DNA of 64,000 nt from Oscheius dolichura (GCA_932521035.1 OW051494.1:1-64000), one strand, 5' to 3'. Positions 41,601-55,500 are shown, numbered from the stretch's first letter. Translations and numbers: made by a program. The notes: a model not told the origin generated them from the sequence alone.

Positions 41601-44600
41601 ACTTTTCTACCACCACGTCCACCGTAACGCCGTGTCCACCGTTTAGGCTTTACTTTTCTACCACCGTAATGCCGTGCCCACCGTTTAGGCTTTACTTTTC
41701 TACCACCGTAATGCCGTGTCCACCGTTTAGGCTTAACTTTTCTACCACCGTAATGCCGTGTCCACCGTTTAGGCTTAACTTTTCTACCACCGTAATGCCG
41801 TGTCCACCGTTTAGGCTTAACTTTTCTACCACCGTAATGCCGTGTCCACCGTTTAGGCTTAACTTTTCTACCACCGTAATGCCGTGTCCACCGTTTAGGC
41901 TTAACTTTTCTACCACCGTAATGCCGTGTCCACCGTTTAGGCTTAACTTTTCTACCACCACGTCCACCGTAATGCCGTGTCCACCGTTTAGGCTTAACTT
42001 TTCCACCACCGTAATGCCGTGTCCACCGTTTAGGCTTAACTTTTCTACCACCGTAATGCCGTGTCCACCGTTTAGGCTTAACTTTTCTACCACCGTAATG
42101 CCGTGTCCACCGTTTAGGCTTAACTTTTCTACCACCACGTCCACCGTAATGCCGTGTCCACCGTTTAGGCTAAACTTTTCTACCACCACGCCCACCGTAA
42201 TGCCGTGTCCACCGTTTAGGCTTAACTTTTCTACCACCGTAATGCCGTGTCCACCGTTTAGGCTTAACTTTTCTACCACCACGTCCACCGTAATGCCGTG
42301 TCCACCGTTTAGGCTTAACTTTTCTACCACCACGTCCACCGTAATGCCGTGTCCACCGTTTAGGCTAAACTTTTCTACCACCACGCCCACCGTAATGCCG
42401 TGTCCACCGTTTAGGCTTAACTTTTCCACCACCGTAATGCCGTGTCCACCGTTTAGGCTTAACTTTTCCACCACCGTAATGCCGTGTCCACCGTTTAGGC
42501 TTAACTTTTCTACCACCGTAATGCCGTGTCCACCGTTTAGGCTTAACTTTTCTACCACCACGTCCACCGTAATGCCGTGTCCACCGTTTAGGCTAAACTT
42601 TTCTACCACCACGCCCACCGTAATGCCGTGTCCACCGTTTAGGCTTAACTTTTCCACCACCGTAATGCCGTGTCCACCGTTTAGGCTTTACTTTTCTACC
42701 ACCGTAATGCCGTGTCCACCGTTTAGGCTTTACTTTTCTACCACCGTAATGCCGTGTCCACCGTTTAGGCTTAACTTTTCTACCACCACGTCCACCGTAA
42801 TGCCGTGTCCACCGTTTAGGCTTAACTTTTCTACCACCACGTCCACCGTAATGCCGTGTCCACCGTTTAGGCTTAACTTTTCTACCACCGTAATGCCGTG
42901 TCCACCGTTTAGGCTTAACTTTTCTACCACCGTAATGCCGTGTCCACCGTTTAGGCTTAACTTTTCTACCACCACGTCCACCGTAATGCCGTGTCCACCG
43001 TTTAGGCTAAACTTTTCTACCACCACGCCCACCGTAATGCCGTGTCCACCGTTTAGGCTTAACTTTTCTACCACCACGTCCACCGTAATGCCGTGTCCAC
43101 CGTTTAGGCTTAACTTTTCTACCACCACGTCCACCGTAATGCCGTGTCCACCGTTTAGGCTTAACTTTTCTACCACCACGTCCACCGTAATGCCGTGTCC
43201 ACCGTTTAGGCTTAACTTTTCTACCACCGTAACGCCGTGTCCACCGTTTAGGCTTAACTTTTCTACCACCACGTCCACCGTAATGCCGTGTCCACCGTTT
43301 AGGCTTAACTTTTCTACCACCACGTCCACCGTAATGCCGTGTCCACCGTTTAGGCTTAACTTTTCTACCACCACGTCCACCGTAATGCCGTGTCCACCGT
43401 TTAGGCTTAACTTTTCTACCACCACGTCCACCGTAATGCCGTGTCCACCGTTTAGGCTTAACTTTTCTACCACCACGTCCACCGTAATGCCGTGTCCACC
43501 GTTTAGGCTTAACTTTTCTACCACCACGTCCACCGTAATGCCGTGTCCACCGTTTAGGCTTAACTTTTCTACCACCACGTCCACCGTAACGCCGTGTCCA
43601 CCGTTTAGGCTTAACTTTTCTACCACCGTAATGCCGTGTCCACCGTTTAGGCTTAACTTTTCTACCACCACGTCCACCGTAATGCCGTGTCCACCGTTTA
43701 GGCTTAACTTTTCTACCACCGTAATGCCGTGTCCACCGTTTAGGCTTAACTTTTCTACCACCGTAATGCCGTGTCCACCGTTTAGGCTTAACTTTTCTAC
43801 CACCGTAATGCCGTGTCCACCGTTTAGGCTTAACTTTTCTACCACCACGTCCACCGTAATGCCGTGTCCACCGTTTAGGCTTAACTTTTCTACCACCGTA
43901 ATGCCGTGTCCACCGTTTAGGCTTAACTTTTCCACCACCGTAATGCCGTGTCCACCGTTTAGGCTTAACTTTTCTACCACCACGTCCACCGTAATGCCGT
44001 GTCCACCGTTTAGGCTTAACTTTTCTACCACCGTAATGCCGTGTCCACCGTTTAGGCTTAACTTTTCTACCACCGTAATGCCGTGTCCACCGTTTAGGCT
44101 TAACTTTTCTACCACCACGTCCACCGTAATGCCGTGTCCACCGTTTAGGCTTAACTTTTCTACCACCACGTCCACCGTAATGCCGTGTCCACCGTTTAGG
44201 CTTAACTTTTCTACCACCACGTCCACCGTAATGCCGTGTCCACCGTTTAGGCTTAACTTTTCTACCACCACGTCCACCGTAACGCCGTGTCCACCGTTTA
44301 GGCTTAACTTTTCTACCACCGTAATGCCGTGTCCACCGTTTAGGCTTAACTTTTCTACCACCACGTCCACCGTAATGCCGTGTCCACCGTTTAGGCTTAA
44401 CTTTTCTACCACCGTAATGCCGTGTCCACCGTTTAGGCTTAACTTTTCTACCACCGTAATGCCGTGTCCACCGTTTAGGCTTAACTTTTCTACCACCGTA
44501 ATGCCGTGTCCACCGTTTAGGCTTAACTTTTCTACCACCACGTCCACCGTAATGCCGTGTCCACCGTTTAGGCTTAACTTTTCTACCACCGTAATGCCGT

Positions 44601-45020
44601 GTCCACCGTTTAGGCTTAACTTTTCCACCACCGTAATGCCGTGTCCACCGTTTAGGCTTAACTTTTCTACCACCACGTCCACCGTAATGCCGTGTCCACC
44701 GTTTAGGCTTAACTTTTCTACCACCGTAATGCCGTGTCCACCGTTTAGGCTTAACTTTTCTACCACCGTAATGCCGTGTCCACCGTTTAGGCTTAACTTT
44801 TCTACCACCACGTCCACCGTAATGCCGTGTCCACCGTTTAGGCTTAACTTTTCTACCACCGTAATGCCGTGTCCACCGTTTAGGCTTAACTTTTCTACCA
44901 CCACGTCCACCGTAATGCCGTGTCCACCGTTTAGGCTTAACTTTTCTACCACCGTAATGCCGTGTCCACCGTTTAGGCTTAACTTTTCCACCACCGTAAT
45001 GCCGTGTCCACCGTTTAGGC
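32657..45020. repeat. Array A2, right part: 42/51-bp units only
   Basis: Same monomer as the left part, but the 34-bp form is absent. All unit lengths are multiples of three, so one plus-strand frame stays open for the whole 12.4 kb. The minus strand is also open over long stretches (32518-35553, 36577-38757, 38827-41622, 42730-45198). Doublets of the rare GGCTTTACTTTT variant at 35577/35619, 38781/38823 and 41646/41688 mark a higher-order unit of about 2.9-3.2 kb. A second doublet type lies at 36531/36573 and 42684/42726. The array ends abruptly at TTTAGGC|ATAAAAAAAC. Confidence 0.96.
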
Positions 45021-45286
45021 ATAAAAAAACAGCTGGATTGATCCACCGCAAAAAAAAGACAGGGTGGTCTATCCACCATGAAAAAAAGACAGGGGGGTCT
45101 ATCCACCATAAAAAAAGACAGGGGGGTCTATCCACCATGAAAAAAAGACAGGGGGGTCTATCCACCATAAAAAAAAGACAGGGGGGTCTATCCACCATAA
45201 AAAAGACAGGGGGGTCTATCCACCATAAAAAAAAGACAGGGGGGTCTATCCACCATAAAAAAGACAGGGGGGTCTATCCACCATAA
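32657..45286 (+). other. 4,209-codon repeat-encoded ORF, probably not a gene
   Basis: A single open frame of 14- and 17-residue repeats of the type MPCPPFRLNFSTTV and the same with STV added. It ends about 270 bp inside the next array, where the residues become KKRQGGLSTIKK-like. No signal peptide, promoter, splice pattern or non-repeat domain is visible. The ORF exists because every monomer here is 42 or 51 bp. The opposite strand is equally open, which argues against coding. A secreted or structural repeat protein cannot be formally excluded. Confidence 0.15.
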
Positions 45287-48200
45287 AAAAGACAGGGGGG
45301 TCTATCCACCATAAAAAAAGACAGGGGGGTCTATCCACCATGAAAAAAAGACAGGGGGGTCTATCCACCATAAAAAAAGACAGGGGGGTCTATCCACCAC
45401 AAAAAAAGACAGGGGGGTCTATCCACCATGAAAAAAAGACAGGGGGGTCTATCCACCATAAAAAAAGACAGGGGGGTCTATCCACCACAAAAAAAGACAG
45501 GGGGGTCTATCCACCATGAAAAAAAGACAGGGGGGTCTATCCACCATGAAAAAAAGACAGGGGGGTCTATCCACCATAAAAAAAGACAGGGGGGTCTATC
45601 CACCATAAAAAAAAGACAGGGGGGTCTATCCACCATAAAAAAAAGACAGGGGGGTCTATCCACCATAAAAAAAAACAGCTGGATTGATCCACCGCAAAAA
45701 AAAGACAGGGTGGTCTATCCACCATGAAAAAAAGACAGGGGGGTCTATCCACCATAAAAAAAGACAGGGGGGTCTATCCACCATGAAAAAAAGACAGGGG
45801 GGTCTATCCACCATAAAAAAAAGACAGGGGGGTCTATCCACCATAAAAAAGACAGGGGGGTCTATCCACCATAAAAAAAAGACAGGGGGGTCTATCCACC
45901 ATAAAAAAGACAGGGGGGTCTATCCACCATAAAAAAGACAGGGGGGTCTATCCACCATAAAAAAAGACAGGGGGGTCTATCCACCATGAAAAAAAGACAG
46001 GGGGGTCTATCCACCATAAAAAAAGACAGGGGGGTCTATCCACCACAAAAAAAGACAGGGGGGTCTATCCACCACAAAAAAAGACAGGGGGGTCTATCCA
46101 CCATGAAAAAAAGACAGGGGGGTCTATCCACCATAAAAAAAAGACAGGGGGGTCTATCCACCACAAAAAAAGACAGGGGGGTCTATCCACCATAAAAAAA
46201 GACAGGGGGGTCTATCCACCATAGAAAAAGACAGGGGGGTCTATCCACCATAAAAAAGAGACAGGGGGGTCTATCCACCATAAAAAAAAGACAGGGGGGG
46301 TCTATCAACCATGAAAAAAAGACAGGGGGGTCTATCCACCATAAAAAAGAGACAGGGGGGTCTATCCACCATAAAAAAAAGACAGGGGGGTCTATCAACC
46401 ATGAAAAAAAGACAGGGGGGTCTATCCACCATAAAAAAAAGACAGGGGGGTCTATCCACCATAAAAAAAAGACAGGGGGGTCTATCCACCATAAAAAAAA
46501 GACAGGGGGGTCTATCCACCACAAAAAAAGACAGGGGGGTTTATCCACCATGAAAAAAGACAGGGGGGTCTATCCACCATAAAAAAAGACAGGGGGGTCT
46601 ATCCACCATAAAAAAAGACAGGGGGGTCTATCAACCATGAAAAAAGACAGGGGGGTCTATCCACCATAAAAAAAGACAGGGGGGTCTATCAACCATGAAA
46701 AAAGACAGGGGGGTCTATCCACCATAAAAAAAGACAGGGGGGTCTATCCACCATAAAAAAAGACAGGGGGGTCTATCCACCACAAAAAAAGACAGGGGGG
46801 TCTATCCACCATAAAAAAAAGACAGGGGGGTCTATCCACCACAAAAAAAGACAGGGGGGTCTATCCACCACAAAAAAAGACAGGGGGGTCTATCCACCAT
46901 AAAAAAAAGACAGGGGGGTCTATCCACCATAAAAAAAGACAGGGGGGTCTATCCACCATAAAAAAAAGACAGGGGGGTCTATCCACCGCAAAAAAAGACA
47001 GGGGGGTCTATCCACCATAAAAAAAAGACAGGGGGGTCTATCCACCACAAAAAAAGACAGGGGGGTCTATCCACCACAAAAAAAGACAGGGGGGTCTATC
47101 CACCATAAAAAAAAGACAGGGGGGTCTATCCACCATAAAAAAAGACAGGGGGGTCTATCCACCATAAAAAAAAGACAGGGGGGTCTATCCACCGCAAAAA
47201 AAAGACAGGGGGGTCTATCCACCATAAAAAAAGACAGGGGGGTCTATCCACCATAAAAAAAGACAGGGGGGTCTATCCACCATAAAAAAAAGACAGCTGG
47301 ATTGATCCACCGCAAAAAAAAGACAGGGGGGTCTATCCACCACAAAAAAAGACAGGGGGGTCTATCCACCACAAAAAAAGACAGGGGGGTCTATCCACCA
47401 TGAAAAAAAGACAGGGGGGTCTATCCACCATAAAAAAAGACAGGGGGGTCTATCCACCATGAAAAAAAGACAGGGGGGTCTATCCACCATAAAAAAAAGA
47501 CAGGGGGGTCTATCCACCATAAAAAAGACAGGGGGGTCTATCCACCATAAAAAAAAGACAGGGGGGTCTATCCACCATAAAAAAGACAGGGGGGTCTATC
47601 CACCATAAAAAAGACAGGGGGGTCTATCCACCATAAAAAAAGACAGGGGGGTCTATCCACCATGAAAAAAAGACAGGGGGGTCTATCCACCATAAAAAAA
47701 GACAGGGGGGTCTATCCACCACAAAAAAAGACAGGGGGGTCTATCCACCATGAAAAAAAGACAGGGGGGTCTATCCACCATAAAAAAAGACAGGGGGGTC
47801 TATCCACCATAAAAAAAGACAGGGGGGTCTATCCACCATAGAAAAAGACAGGGGGGTCTATCCACCATAAAAAAGAGACAGGGGGGTCTATCCACCATAA
47901 AAAAAAGACAGGGGGGGTCTATCAACCATGAAAAAAAGACAGGGGGGTCTATCCACCATAAAAAACAGACAGGGGGGTCTATCCACCATAAAAAAAAGAC
48001 AAGGGGGTCTATCAACCATGAAAAAAAGACAGGGGGGTCTATCCACCATAAAAAAAAGACAGGGGGGTCTATCCACCATAAAAAAAAGACAGGGGGGTCT
48101 ATCCACCATAAAAAAAAGACAGGGGGGTCTATCCACCACAAAAAAAGACAGGGGGGTTTATCCACCATGAAAAAAGACAGGGGGGTCTATCCACCATAAA

Positions 48201-51200
48201 AAAAGACAGGGGGGTCTATCCACCATAAAAAAAGACAGGGGGGTCTATCAACCATGAAAAAAGACAGGGGGGTCTATCCACCATAAAAAAAGACAGGGGG
48301 GTCTATCAACCATGAAAAAAGACAGGGGGGTCTATCCACCATAAAAAAAGACAGGGGGGTCTATCCACCATAAAAAAAGACAGGGGGGTCTATCCACCAC
48401 AAAAAAAGACAGGGGGGTCTATCCACCATAAAAAAAGACAGGGGGGTCTATCCACCATAAAAAAAAGACAGGGGGGTCTATCCACCACAAAAAAAGACAG
48501 GGGGGTCTATCCACCACAAAAAAAGACAGGGGGGTCTATCCACCATAAAAAAAAGACAGGGGGGTCTATCCACCACAAAAAAAGACAGGGGGGTCTATCC
48601 ACCACAAAAAAAGACAGGGGGGTCTATCCACCATGAAAAAAAGACAGGGGGGTCTATCCACCGCAAAAAAAAGACAGGGGGGTCTATCCACCATAAAAAA
48701 AGACAGGGGGGTCTATCCACCACAAAAAAAGACAGGGGGGTCTATCCACCACAAAAAAAGACAGGGGGGTCTATCCACCATAAAAAAAGACAGCTGGATT
48801 GATCCACCGCAAAAAAAAGACAGGGGGGTCTATCCACCATAAAAAAAAGACAGGGGGGTCTATCCACCATGAAAAAAAGACAGGGGGGTCTATCCACCGC
48901 AAAAAAAAGACAGGGGGGTCTATCCACCATAAAAAAGACAGGGGGGTCTATCCACCATAAAAAAAAGACAGGGGGGTCTATCCACCATAAAAAAGACAGG
49001 GGGGTCTATCCACCATAAAAAAGACAGGGGGGTCTATCAACCATGAAAAAAGACAGGGGGGTCTATCAACCATGAAAAAAGACAGGGGGGTCTATCCACC
49101 ATAAAAAAAGACAGGGGGGTCTATCCACCATAAAAAAAGACAGGGGGGTCTATCCACCACAAAAAAAGACAGGGGGGTCTATCCACCATAAAAAAAAGAC
49201 AGGGGGGTCTATCCACCACAAAAAAAGACAGGGGGGTCTATCCACCATAAAAAAAGACAGGGGGGTCTATCAACCATGAAAAAAGACAGGGGGGTCTATC
49301 CACCATAAAAAAAGACAGGGGGGTCTATCAACCATGAAAAAAAGACAGGGGGGTCTATCCACCATAAAAAAAAGACAGGGGGGTCTATCCACCATGAAAA
49401 AAAGACAGGGGGGTCTATCCACCGCAAAAAAAAGACAGGGGGGTCTATCCACCATAAAAAAGACAGGGGGGTCTATCCACCATAAAAAAGACAGGGGGGT
49501 CTATCCACCATAAAAAAGACAGGGGGGTCTATCAACCATGAAAAAAGACAGGGGGGTCTATCAACCATGAAAAAAGACAGGGGGGTCTATCCACCATAAA
49601 AAAAGACAGGGGGGTCTATCCACCACAAAAAAAGACAGGGGGGTCTATCCACCATAAAAAAAAGACAGGGGGGTCTATCCACCACAAAAAAAGACAGGGG
49701 GGTCTATCCACCACAAAAAAAGACAGGGGGGTCTATCCACCATAAAAAAAAGACAGGGGGGTCTATCCACCACAAAAAAAGACAGGGGGGTCTATCCACC
49801 ATAAAAAAAGACAGGGGGGTCTATCAACCATGAAAAAAGACAGGGGGGTCTATCCACCATAAAAAAAGACAGGGGGGTCTATCCACCATAAAAAAAGACA
49901 GGGGGGTCTATCCACCACAAAAAAAGACAGGGGGGTCTATCCACCATAAAAAAAAGACAGGGGGGTCTATCCACCATAAAAAAAAGACAGGGGGGTCTAT
50001 CCACCACAAAAAAAGACAGGGGGGTCTATCCACCACAAAAAAAGACAGGGGGGTCTATCCACCATAAAAAAAAGACAGGGGGGTCTATCCACCACAAAAA
50101 AAGACAGGGGGGTCTATCCACCACAAAAAAAGACAGGGGGGTCTATCCACCATGAAAAAAAGACAGGGGGGTCTATCCACCATAAAAAAAGACAGGGGGG
50201 TCTATCCACCACAAAAAAAGACAGGGGGGTCTATCCACCACAAAAAAAGACAGGGGGGTCTATCCACCATAAAAAAAGACAGCTGGATTGATCCACCGCA
50301 AAAAAAAGACAGGGGGGTCTATCCACCATAAAAAAAAGACAGGGGGGTCTATCCACCATGAAAAAAAGACAGGGGGGTCTATCCACCGCAAAAAAAAGAC
50401 AGGGGGGTCTATCCACCATAAAAAAGACAGGGGGGTCTATCCACCATAAAAAAAGACAGGGGGGTCTATCAACCATGAAAAAAGACAGGGGGGTCTATCC
50501 ACCATAAAAAAAGACAGGGGGGTCTATCCACCATAAAAAAAGACAGGGGGGTCTATCCACCACAAAAAAAGACAGGGGGGTCTATCCACCATAAAAAAAA
50601 GACAGGGGGGTCTATCCACCACAAAAAAAGACAGGGGGGTCTATCCACCACAAAAAAAGACAGGGGGGTCTATCCACCATAAAAAAAGACAGGGGGGTCT
50701 ATCCACCATGAAAAAAAGACAGGGGGGTCTATCCACCGCAAAAAAAAGACAGGGGGGTCTATCCACCATAAAAAAAGACAGGGGGGTCTATCCACCACAA
50801 AAAAAGACAGGGGGGTCTATCCACCACAAAAAAAGACAGGGGGGTCTATCCACCATAAAAAAAGACAGCTGGATTGATCCACCGCAAAAAAAAGACAGGG
50901 GGGTCTATCCACCATAAAAAAAGACAGGGGGGTCTATCCACCACAAAAAAAGACAGGGGGGTCTATCCACCACAAAAAAAGACAGGGGGGTCTATCCACC
51001 ATAAAAAAAGACAGCTGGATTGATCCACCGCAAAAAAAAGACAGGGGGGTCTATCCACCATAAAAAAAGACAGGGGGGTCTATCCACCACAAAAAAAGAC
51101 AGGGGGGTCTATCCACCACAAAAAAAGACAGGGGGGTCTATCCACCATAAAAAAAGACAGCTGGATTGATCCACCGCAAAAAAAAGACAGGGGGGTCTAT

Positions 51201-51630
51201 CCACCATAAAAAAAAGACAGGGGGGTCTATCCACCATAAAAAAAAGACAGGGGGGTCTATCCACCATAAAAAAGACAGGGGGGTCTATCAACCATGAAAA
51301 AAGACAGGGGGGTCTATCAACCATGAAAAAAGACAGGGGGGTCTATCCACCATAAAAAAAGACAGGGGGGTCTATCCACCATAAAAAAAGACAGGGGGGT
51401 CTATCCACCACAAAAAAAAGACAGGGGGGTCTATCCACCATAAAAAAAAGACAGGGGGGTCTATCCACCATAAAAAAAAGACAGGGGGGTCTATCCACCA
51501 TAAAAAAAGACAGCTGGATGGATCCACCATGAAAAAAAGACAGGGGGGTCTATCCACCATAAAAAAAGACAGGGGGGTCTATCCACCATAAAAAAAGACA
51601 GGGGGGTCTATCCACCATAAAAAAGACAGC
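45021..51630. repeat. Array C, copy 1: roughly 29-30-bp G-run/A-run minisatellite
   Basis: Head-to-tail unit beginning GACAGGGGGGTCTATCCACC and followed by ATAAAAAAA, with A-run length varying so that units are about 28-31 bp. Variants are CCACCACAAA, CCACCATGAAA, CAACCATGAAA and a distinctive GACAGCTGGATTGATCCACC form with GCAAAAAAAA (for example at 45031, 45676, 47293, 48790, 50280, 50867, 51011, 51149). Blocks are duplicated internally, for instance 46183-46551 and 47800-48168 (offset 1617). Short ORFs on both strands are translations of the repeat. There is no unique DNA inside. Confidence 0.96.
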
Positions 51631-52490
51631 TTTTTAGTGTTCAATTTTTTAGTAACGGGTTCCTCGATCAATTTTTTAGGGCTAACGGGTTCCTCCATCA
51701 ATTTTCTAGGGCTAACGGGTTCCTCCATCAATTTTAGAGGGCTAACGGGTTCCTCCATCAATTTTTTAGGGCTAACGGATTTTACCATCAATTTTTTAGG
51801 GCTAACGGGTTCCTCCATCAATTTTTTAGGGCTAACGGATTTTACCATCAATTTTTTAGGGCTAACGGGTTCCTCCATCAATTTTTTAGGGCTAACGATT
51901 TCCTCCATCAATTTTTTAGGGCTAACGGATTCTACCATCAATTTTTTAGGGCTAACGGGTTCCTCCATCAATTTTAGAGGGCTAACGGGTTCCTCCATCA
52001 ATTTTTTAGGGCTAACGGGTTCCTCCATCAATTTTTTAGGGCTAACGGATTCTACCATCAATTTTTTAGGGCTAACGGATTCTACGATCAATTTTTTAGG
52101 GCTAACGGGTTCCTCCATCAATTTTTTAGGGCTAACGGATTCTACCATCAATTTTTTAGGGCTAACGGATTCTACGATCAATTTTTTAGGGCTAACGGGT
52201 TCCTCCATCAATTTTTTAGGGCTAGCGGGTTCCTCCATCAATTTTAGAGGGCTAACGGGTTCCTCCATCAATTTTTTAGGGCTAACGGGTTCCTCCATCA
52301 ATTTTTTAGGGCTAACGGGTTCCTCCATCAATTTTTTAGGGCTAACGGATTCTACCATCAATTTTTTAGTGCTAACGGATTCTACCATCAATTTTTTAGG
52401 GCTAACGGATTCTACCATCAACAAGTCGACCTCGGCCCCGCTTCGCGGGGCCTCACCCGCCTTGAGGCCCCCCTTGATCGAGTATTTCAT
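51579..52490 (-). other. Repeat-encoded ORF over array B copy 1, doubtful
   Basis: Minus-strand ORF starting at an ATG in the hairpin tail (codon 52488-52490) with a non-repeat leader MKYSIKGGLKAGEAPRSG. It then has about 26 ten-residue repeats of the types LMVESVSPKK and LMEEPVSPKK and ends in array C. SPKK motifs resemble A/T-rich-DNA-binding or neurofilament-like repeats. Against it: the plus strand is also open, and nearly all unit-to-unit substitutions would change the amino acid. Probably not a gene. Confidence 0.15.
51631..52420. repeat. Array B, copy 1: 30-bp minisatellite, about 26 units
   Basis: Exact 30-bp period. The unit runs TTTTTTAGGGCTAACGG followed by GTTCCTCCATCAA or ATTCTACCATCAA, with TTTTAGAGGG and TTTTCTAGGG variants. 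The first two units, at the junction with array C, are degenerate (TTTTTAGTGTTC). Copy 2 at 57160 starts with the same degenerate units and runs in the same order, but is 420 bp (14 units) longer. Confidence 0.95.
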
Positions 52491-52538
52491 TTTCAAGAGA
52501 AAAGATCAGAGAAGAGAAATAAAACAATTCATTAAAAA
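52421..52538. repeat. Hairpin tail, internal copy
   Basis: A 118-bp non-minisatellite island, identical over its length to 58370-58487 (offset 5949). Contains GGCCCCGC-TTC-GCGGGGCC (52434-52452) and, overlapping it, GGGGCCTCA-(7 nt)-TGAGGCCCC (52447-52471). It then runs through an A/G-rich stretch to TTCATTAAAA. There it passes straight into array C, whereas the other copy continues into the Helitron 3' flank. This marks the duplication junction, inside an A-tract. Confidence 0.93.
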
Positions 52539-55500
52539 AAAGACAGGGGGGTCTATCCACCATAAAAAAAGACAGGGGGGTCTATCCACCACAAAAAAAG
52601 ACAGGGGGGTCTATCCACCACAAAAAAAGACAGGGGGGTCTATCCACCACAAAAAAAGACAGGGGGGTCTATCCACCATAAAAAAAGACAGGGGGGTCTA
52701 TCCACCATAAAAAAAGACAGGGGGGTCTATCCACCATAAAAAAAGACAGCTGGATTGATCCACCGCAAAAAAAAGACAGGGAGGTCTATCAACCATGAAA
52801 AAAAGACAGGGGGGTCTATCCACCATGAAAAAAAGACAGGGGGGTCTATCCACCATAAAAAAAGACAGGGGGGTCTATCCACCATAAAAAAAAGACAGGG
52901 GGGTCTATCCACCATGAAAAAAAGACAGGGGGGTCTATCCACCATAAAAATAGACAGGGGGGTCTATCCACCATAAAAAATAGACAGGGGGGTCTATCCA
53001 CCATGAAAAAAAGACAGGGGGGTCTATCCACCATAAGAAAAAGACAGGGGGGTCTATCCACCATAAAAAAAAGACAGGGGGGTCTATCCACCACAAAAAA
53101 AAGACAGGGGGGTCTATCCACCATAAAAAAAGACAGGGGGGTCTATCCACCACAAAAAAAGACAGGGGGGTCTATCCACCACAAAAAAAGACAGGGGGGT
53201 CTATCCACCATAAAAAAAAGACAGGGGGGTCTATCCACCATTAAAAAAAGACAGGGGGGTCTATCCACCATAAAAAAAAGACAGGGGGGTCTATCCACCA
53301 TAAAAAAAAGACAGGGGGGTCTATCCACCATAAAAAAGACAGGGGGGTCTATCCACCATAAAAAAAAGACAGGGGGGTCTATCCACCACAAAAAAAGACA
53401 GGGGGGTCTATCCACCATGAAAAAAAGACAGGGGGGTCTATCCACCATAAAAAAAGACAGGGGGGTCTATCCACCATAAAAAAAGACAGGGGGGTCTATC
53501 CACCATAGAAAAAGACAGGGGGGTCTATCCACCATAAAAAAGAGACAGGGGGGTCTATCCACCATAAAAAAAAGACAGGGGGGGTCTATCAACCATGAAA
53601 AAAAGACAGGGGGGTCTATCCACCATAAAAAACAGACAGGGGGGTCTATCCACCATAAAAAAAAGACAGGGGGGTCTATCAACCATGAAAAAAAGACAGG
53701 GGGGTCTATCCACCATAAAAAAAAGACAGGGGGGTCTATCCACCATAAAAAAAAGACAGGGGGGTCTATCCACCATAAAAAAAAGACAGGGGGGTCTATC
53801 CACCATAAAAAAAAGACAGGGGGGTCTATCCACCATAAAAAAGACAGGGGGGTCTATCCACCATAAAAAAAAGACAGGGGGGTCTATCCACCACAAAAAA
53901 AGACAGGGGGGTCTATCCACCATGAAAAAAAGACAGGGGGGTCTATCCACCATAAAAAAAGACAGGGGGGTCTATCCACCATAAAAAAAGACAGGGGGGT
54001 CTATCCACCATAGAAAAAGACAGGGGGGTCTATCCACCATAAAAAAGAGACAGGGGGGTCTATCCACCATAAAAAAAAGACAGGGGGGGTCTATCAACCA
54101 TGAAAAAAAGACAGGGGGGTCTATCCACCATAAAAAACAGACAGGGGGGTCTATCCACCATAAAAAAAAGACAGGGGGGTCTATCAACCATGAAAAAAAG
54201 ACAGGGGGGTCTATCCACCATAAAAAAAAGACAGGGGGGTCTATCCACCATAAAAAAAAGACAGGGGGGTCTATCCACCATAAAAAAAAGACAGGGGGGT
54301 CTATCCACCACAAAAAAAGACAGGGGGGTTTATCCACCATGAAAAAAGACAGGGGGGTCTATCCACCATAAAAAAAGACAGGGGGGTCTATCCACCATAA
54401 AAAAAGACAGGGGGGTCTATCAACCATGAAAAAAGACAGGGGGGTCTATCCACCATAAAAAAAGACAGGGGGGTCTATCAACCATGAAAAAAGACAGGGG
54501 GGTCTATCCACCATAAAAAAAGACAGGGGGGTCTATCCACCATAAAAAAAGACAGGGGGGTCTATCCACCACAAAAAAAGACAGGGGGGTCTATCCACCA
54601 TAAAAAAAGACAGGGGGGTCTATCCACCATAAAAAAAAGACAGGGGGGTCTATCCACCACAAAAAAAGACAGGGGGGTCTATCCACCACAAAAAAAGACA
54701 GGGGGGTCTATCCACCATAAAAAAAAGACAGGGGGGTCTATCCACCACAAAAAAAGACAGGGGGGTCTATCCACCACAAAAAAAGACAGGGGGGTCTATC
54801 CACCATGAAAAAAAGACAGGGGGGTCTATCCACCGCAAAAAAAAGACAGGGGGGTCTATCCACCATAAAAAAAGACAGGGGGGTCTATCCACCACAAAAA
54901 AAGACAGGGGGGTCTATCCACCACAAAAAAAGACAGGGGGGTCTATCCACCATAAAAAAAGACAGCTGGATTGATCCACCGCAAAAAAAAGACAGGGGGG
55001 TCTATCCACCATAAAAAAAAGACAGGGGGGTCTATCCACCATGAAAAAAAGACAGGGGGGTCTATCCACCGCAAAAAAAAGACAGGGGGGTCTATCCACC
55101 ATAAAAAAGACAGGGGGGTCTATCCACCATAAAAAAAAGACAGGGGGGTCTATCCACCATAAAAAAGACAGGGGGGTCTATCCACCATAAAAAAGACAGG
55201 GGGGTCTATCAACCATGAAAAAAGACAGGGGGGTCTATCAACCATGAAAAAAGACAGGGGGGTCTATCCACCATAAAAAAAGACAGGGGGGTCTATCCAC
55301 CATAAAAAAAGACAGGGGGGTCTATCCACCACAAAAAAAGACAGGGGGGTCTATCCACCATAAAAAAAAGACAGGGGGGTCTATCCACCACAAAAAAAGA
55401 CAGGGGGGTCTATCCACCATAAAAAAAGACAGGGGGGTCTATCAACCATGAAAAAAGACAGGGGGGTCTATCCACCATAAAAAAAGACAGGGGGGTCTAT

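Noticed and set aside
51637-52710. Plus-strand 357-codon ORF of INFLGLTGSS repeats
   Set aside because: It is the opposite strand of the 30-bp array B, runs through the tail and into array C, and has no independent support.
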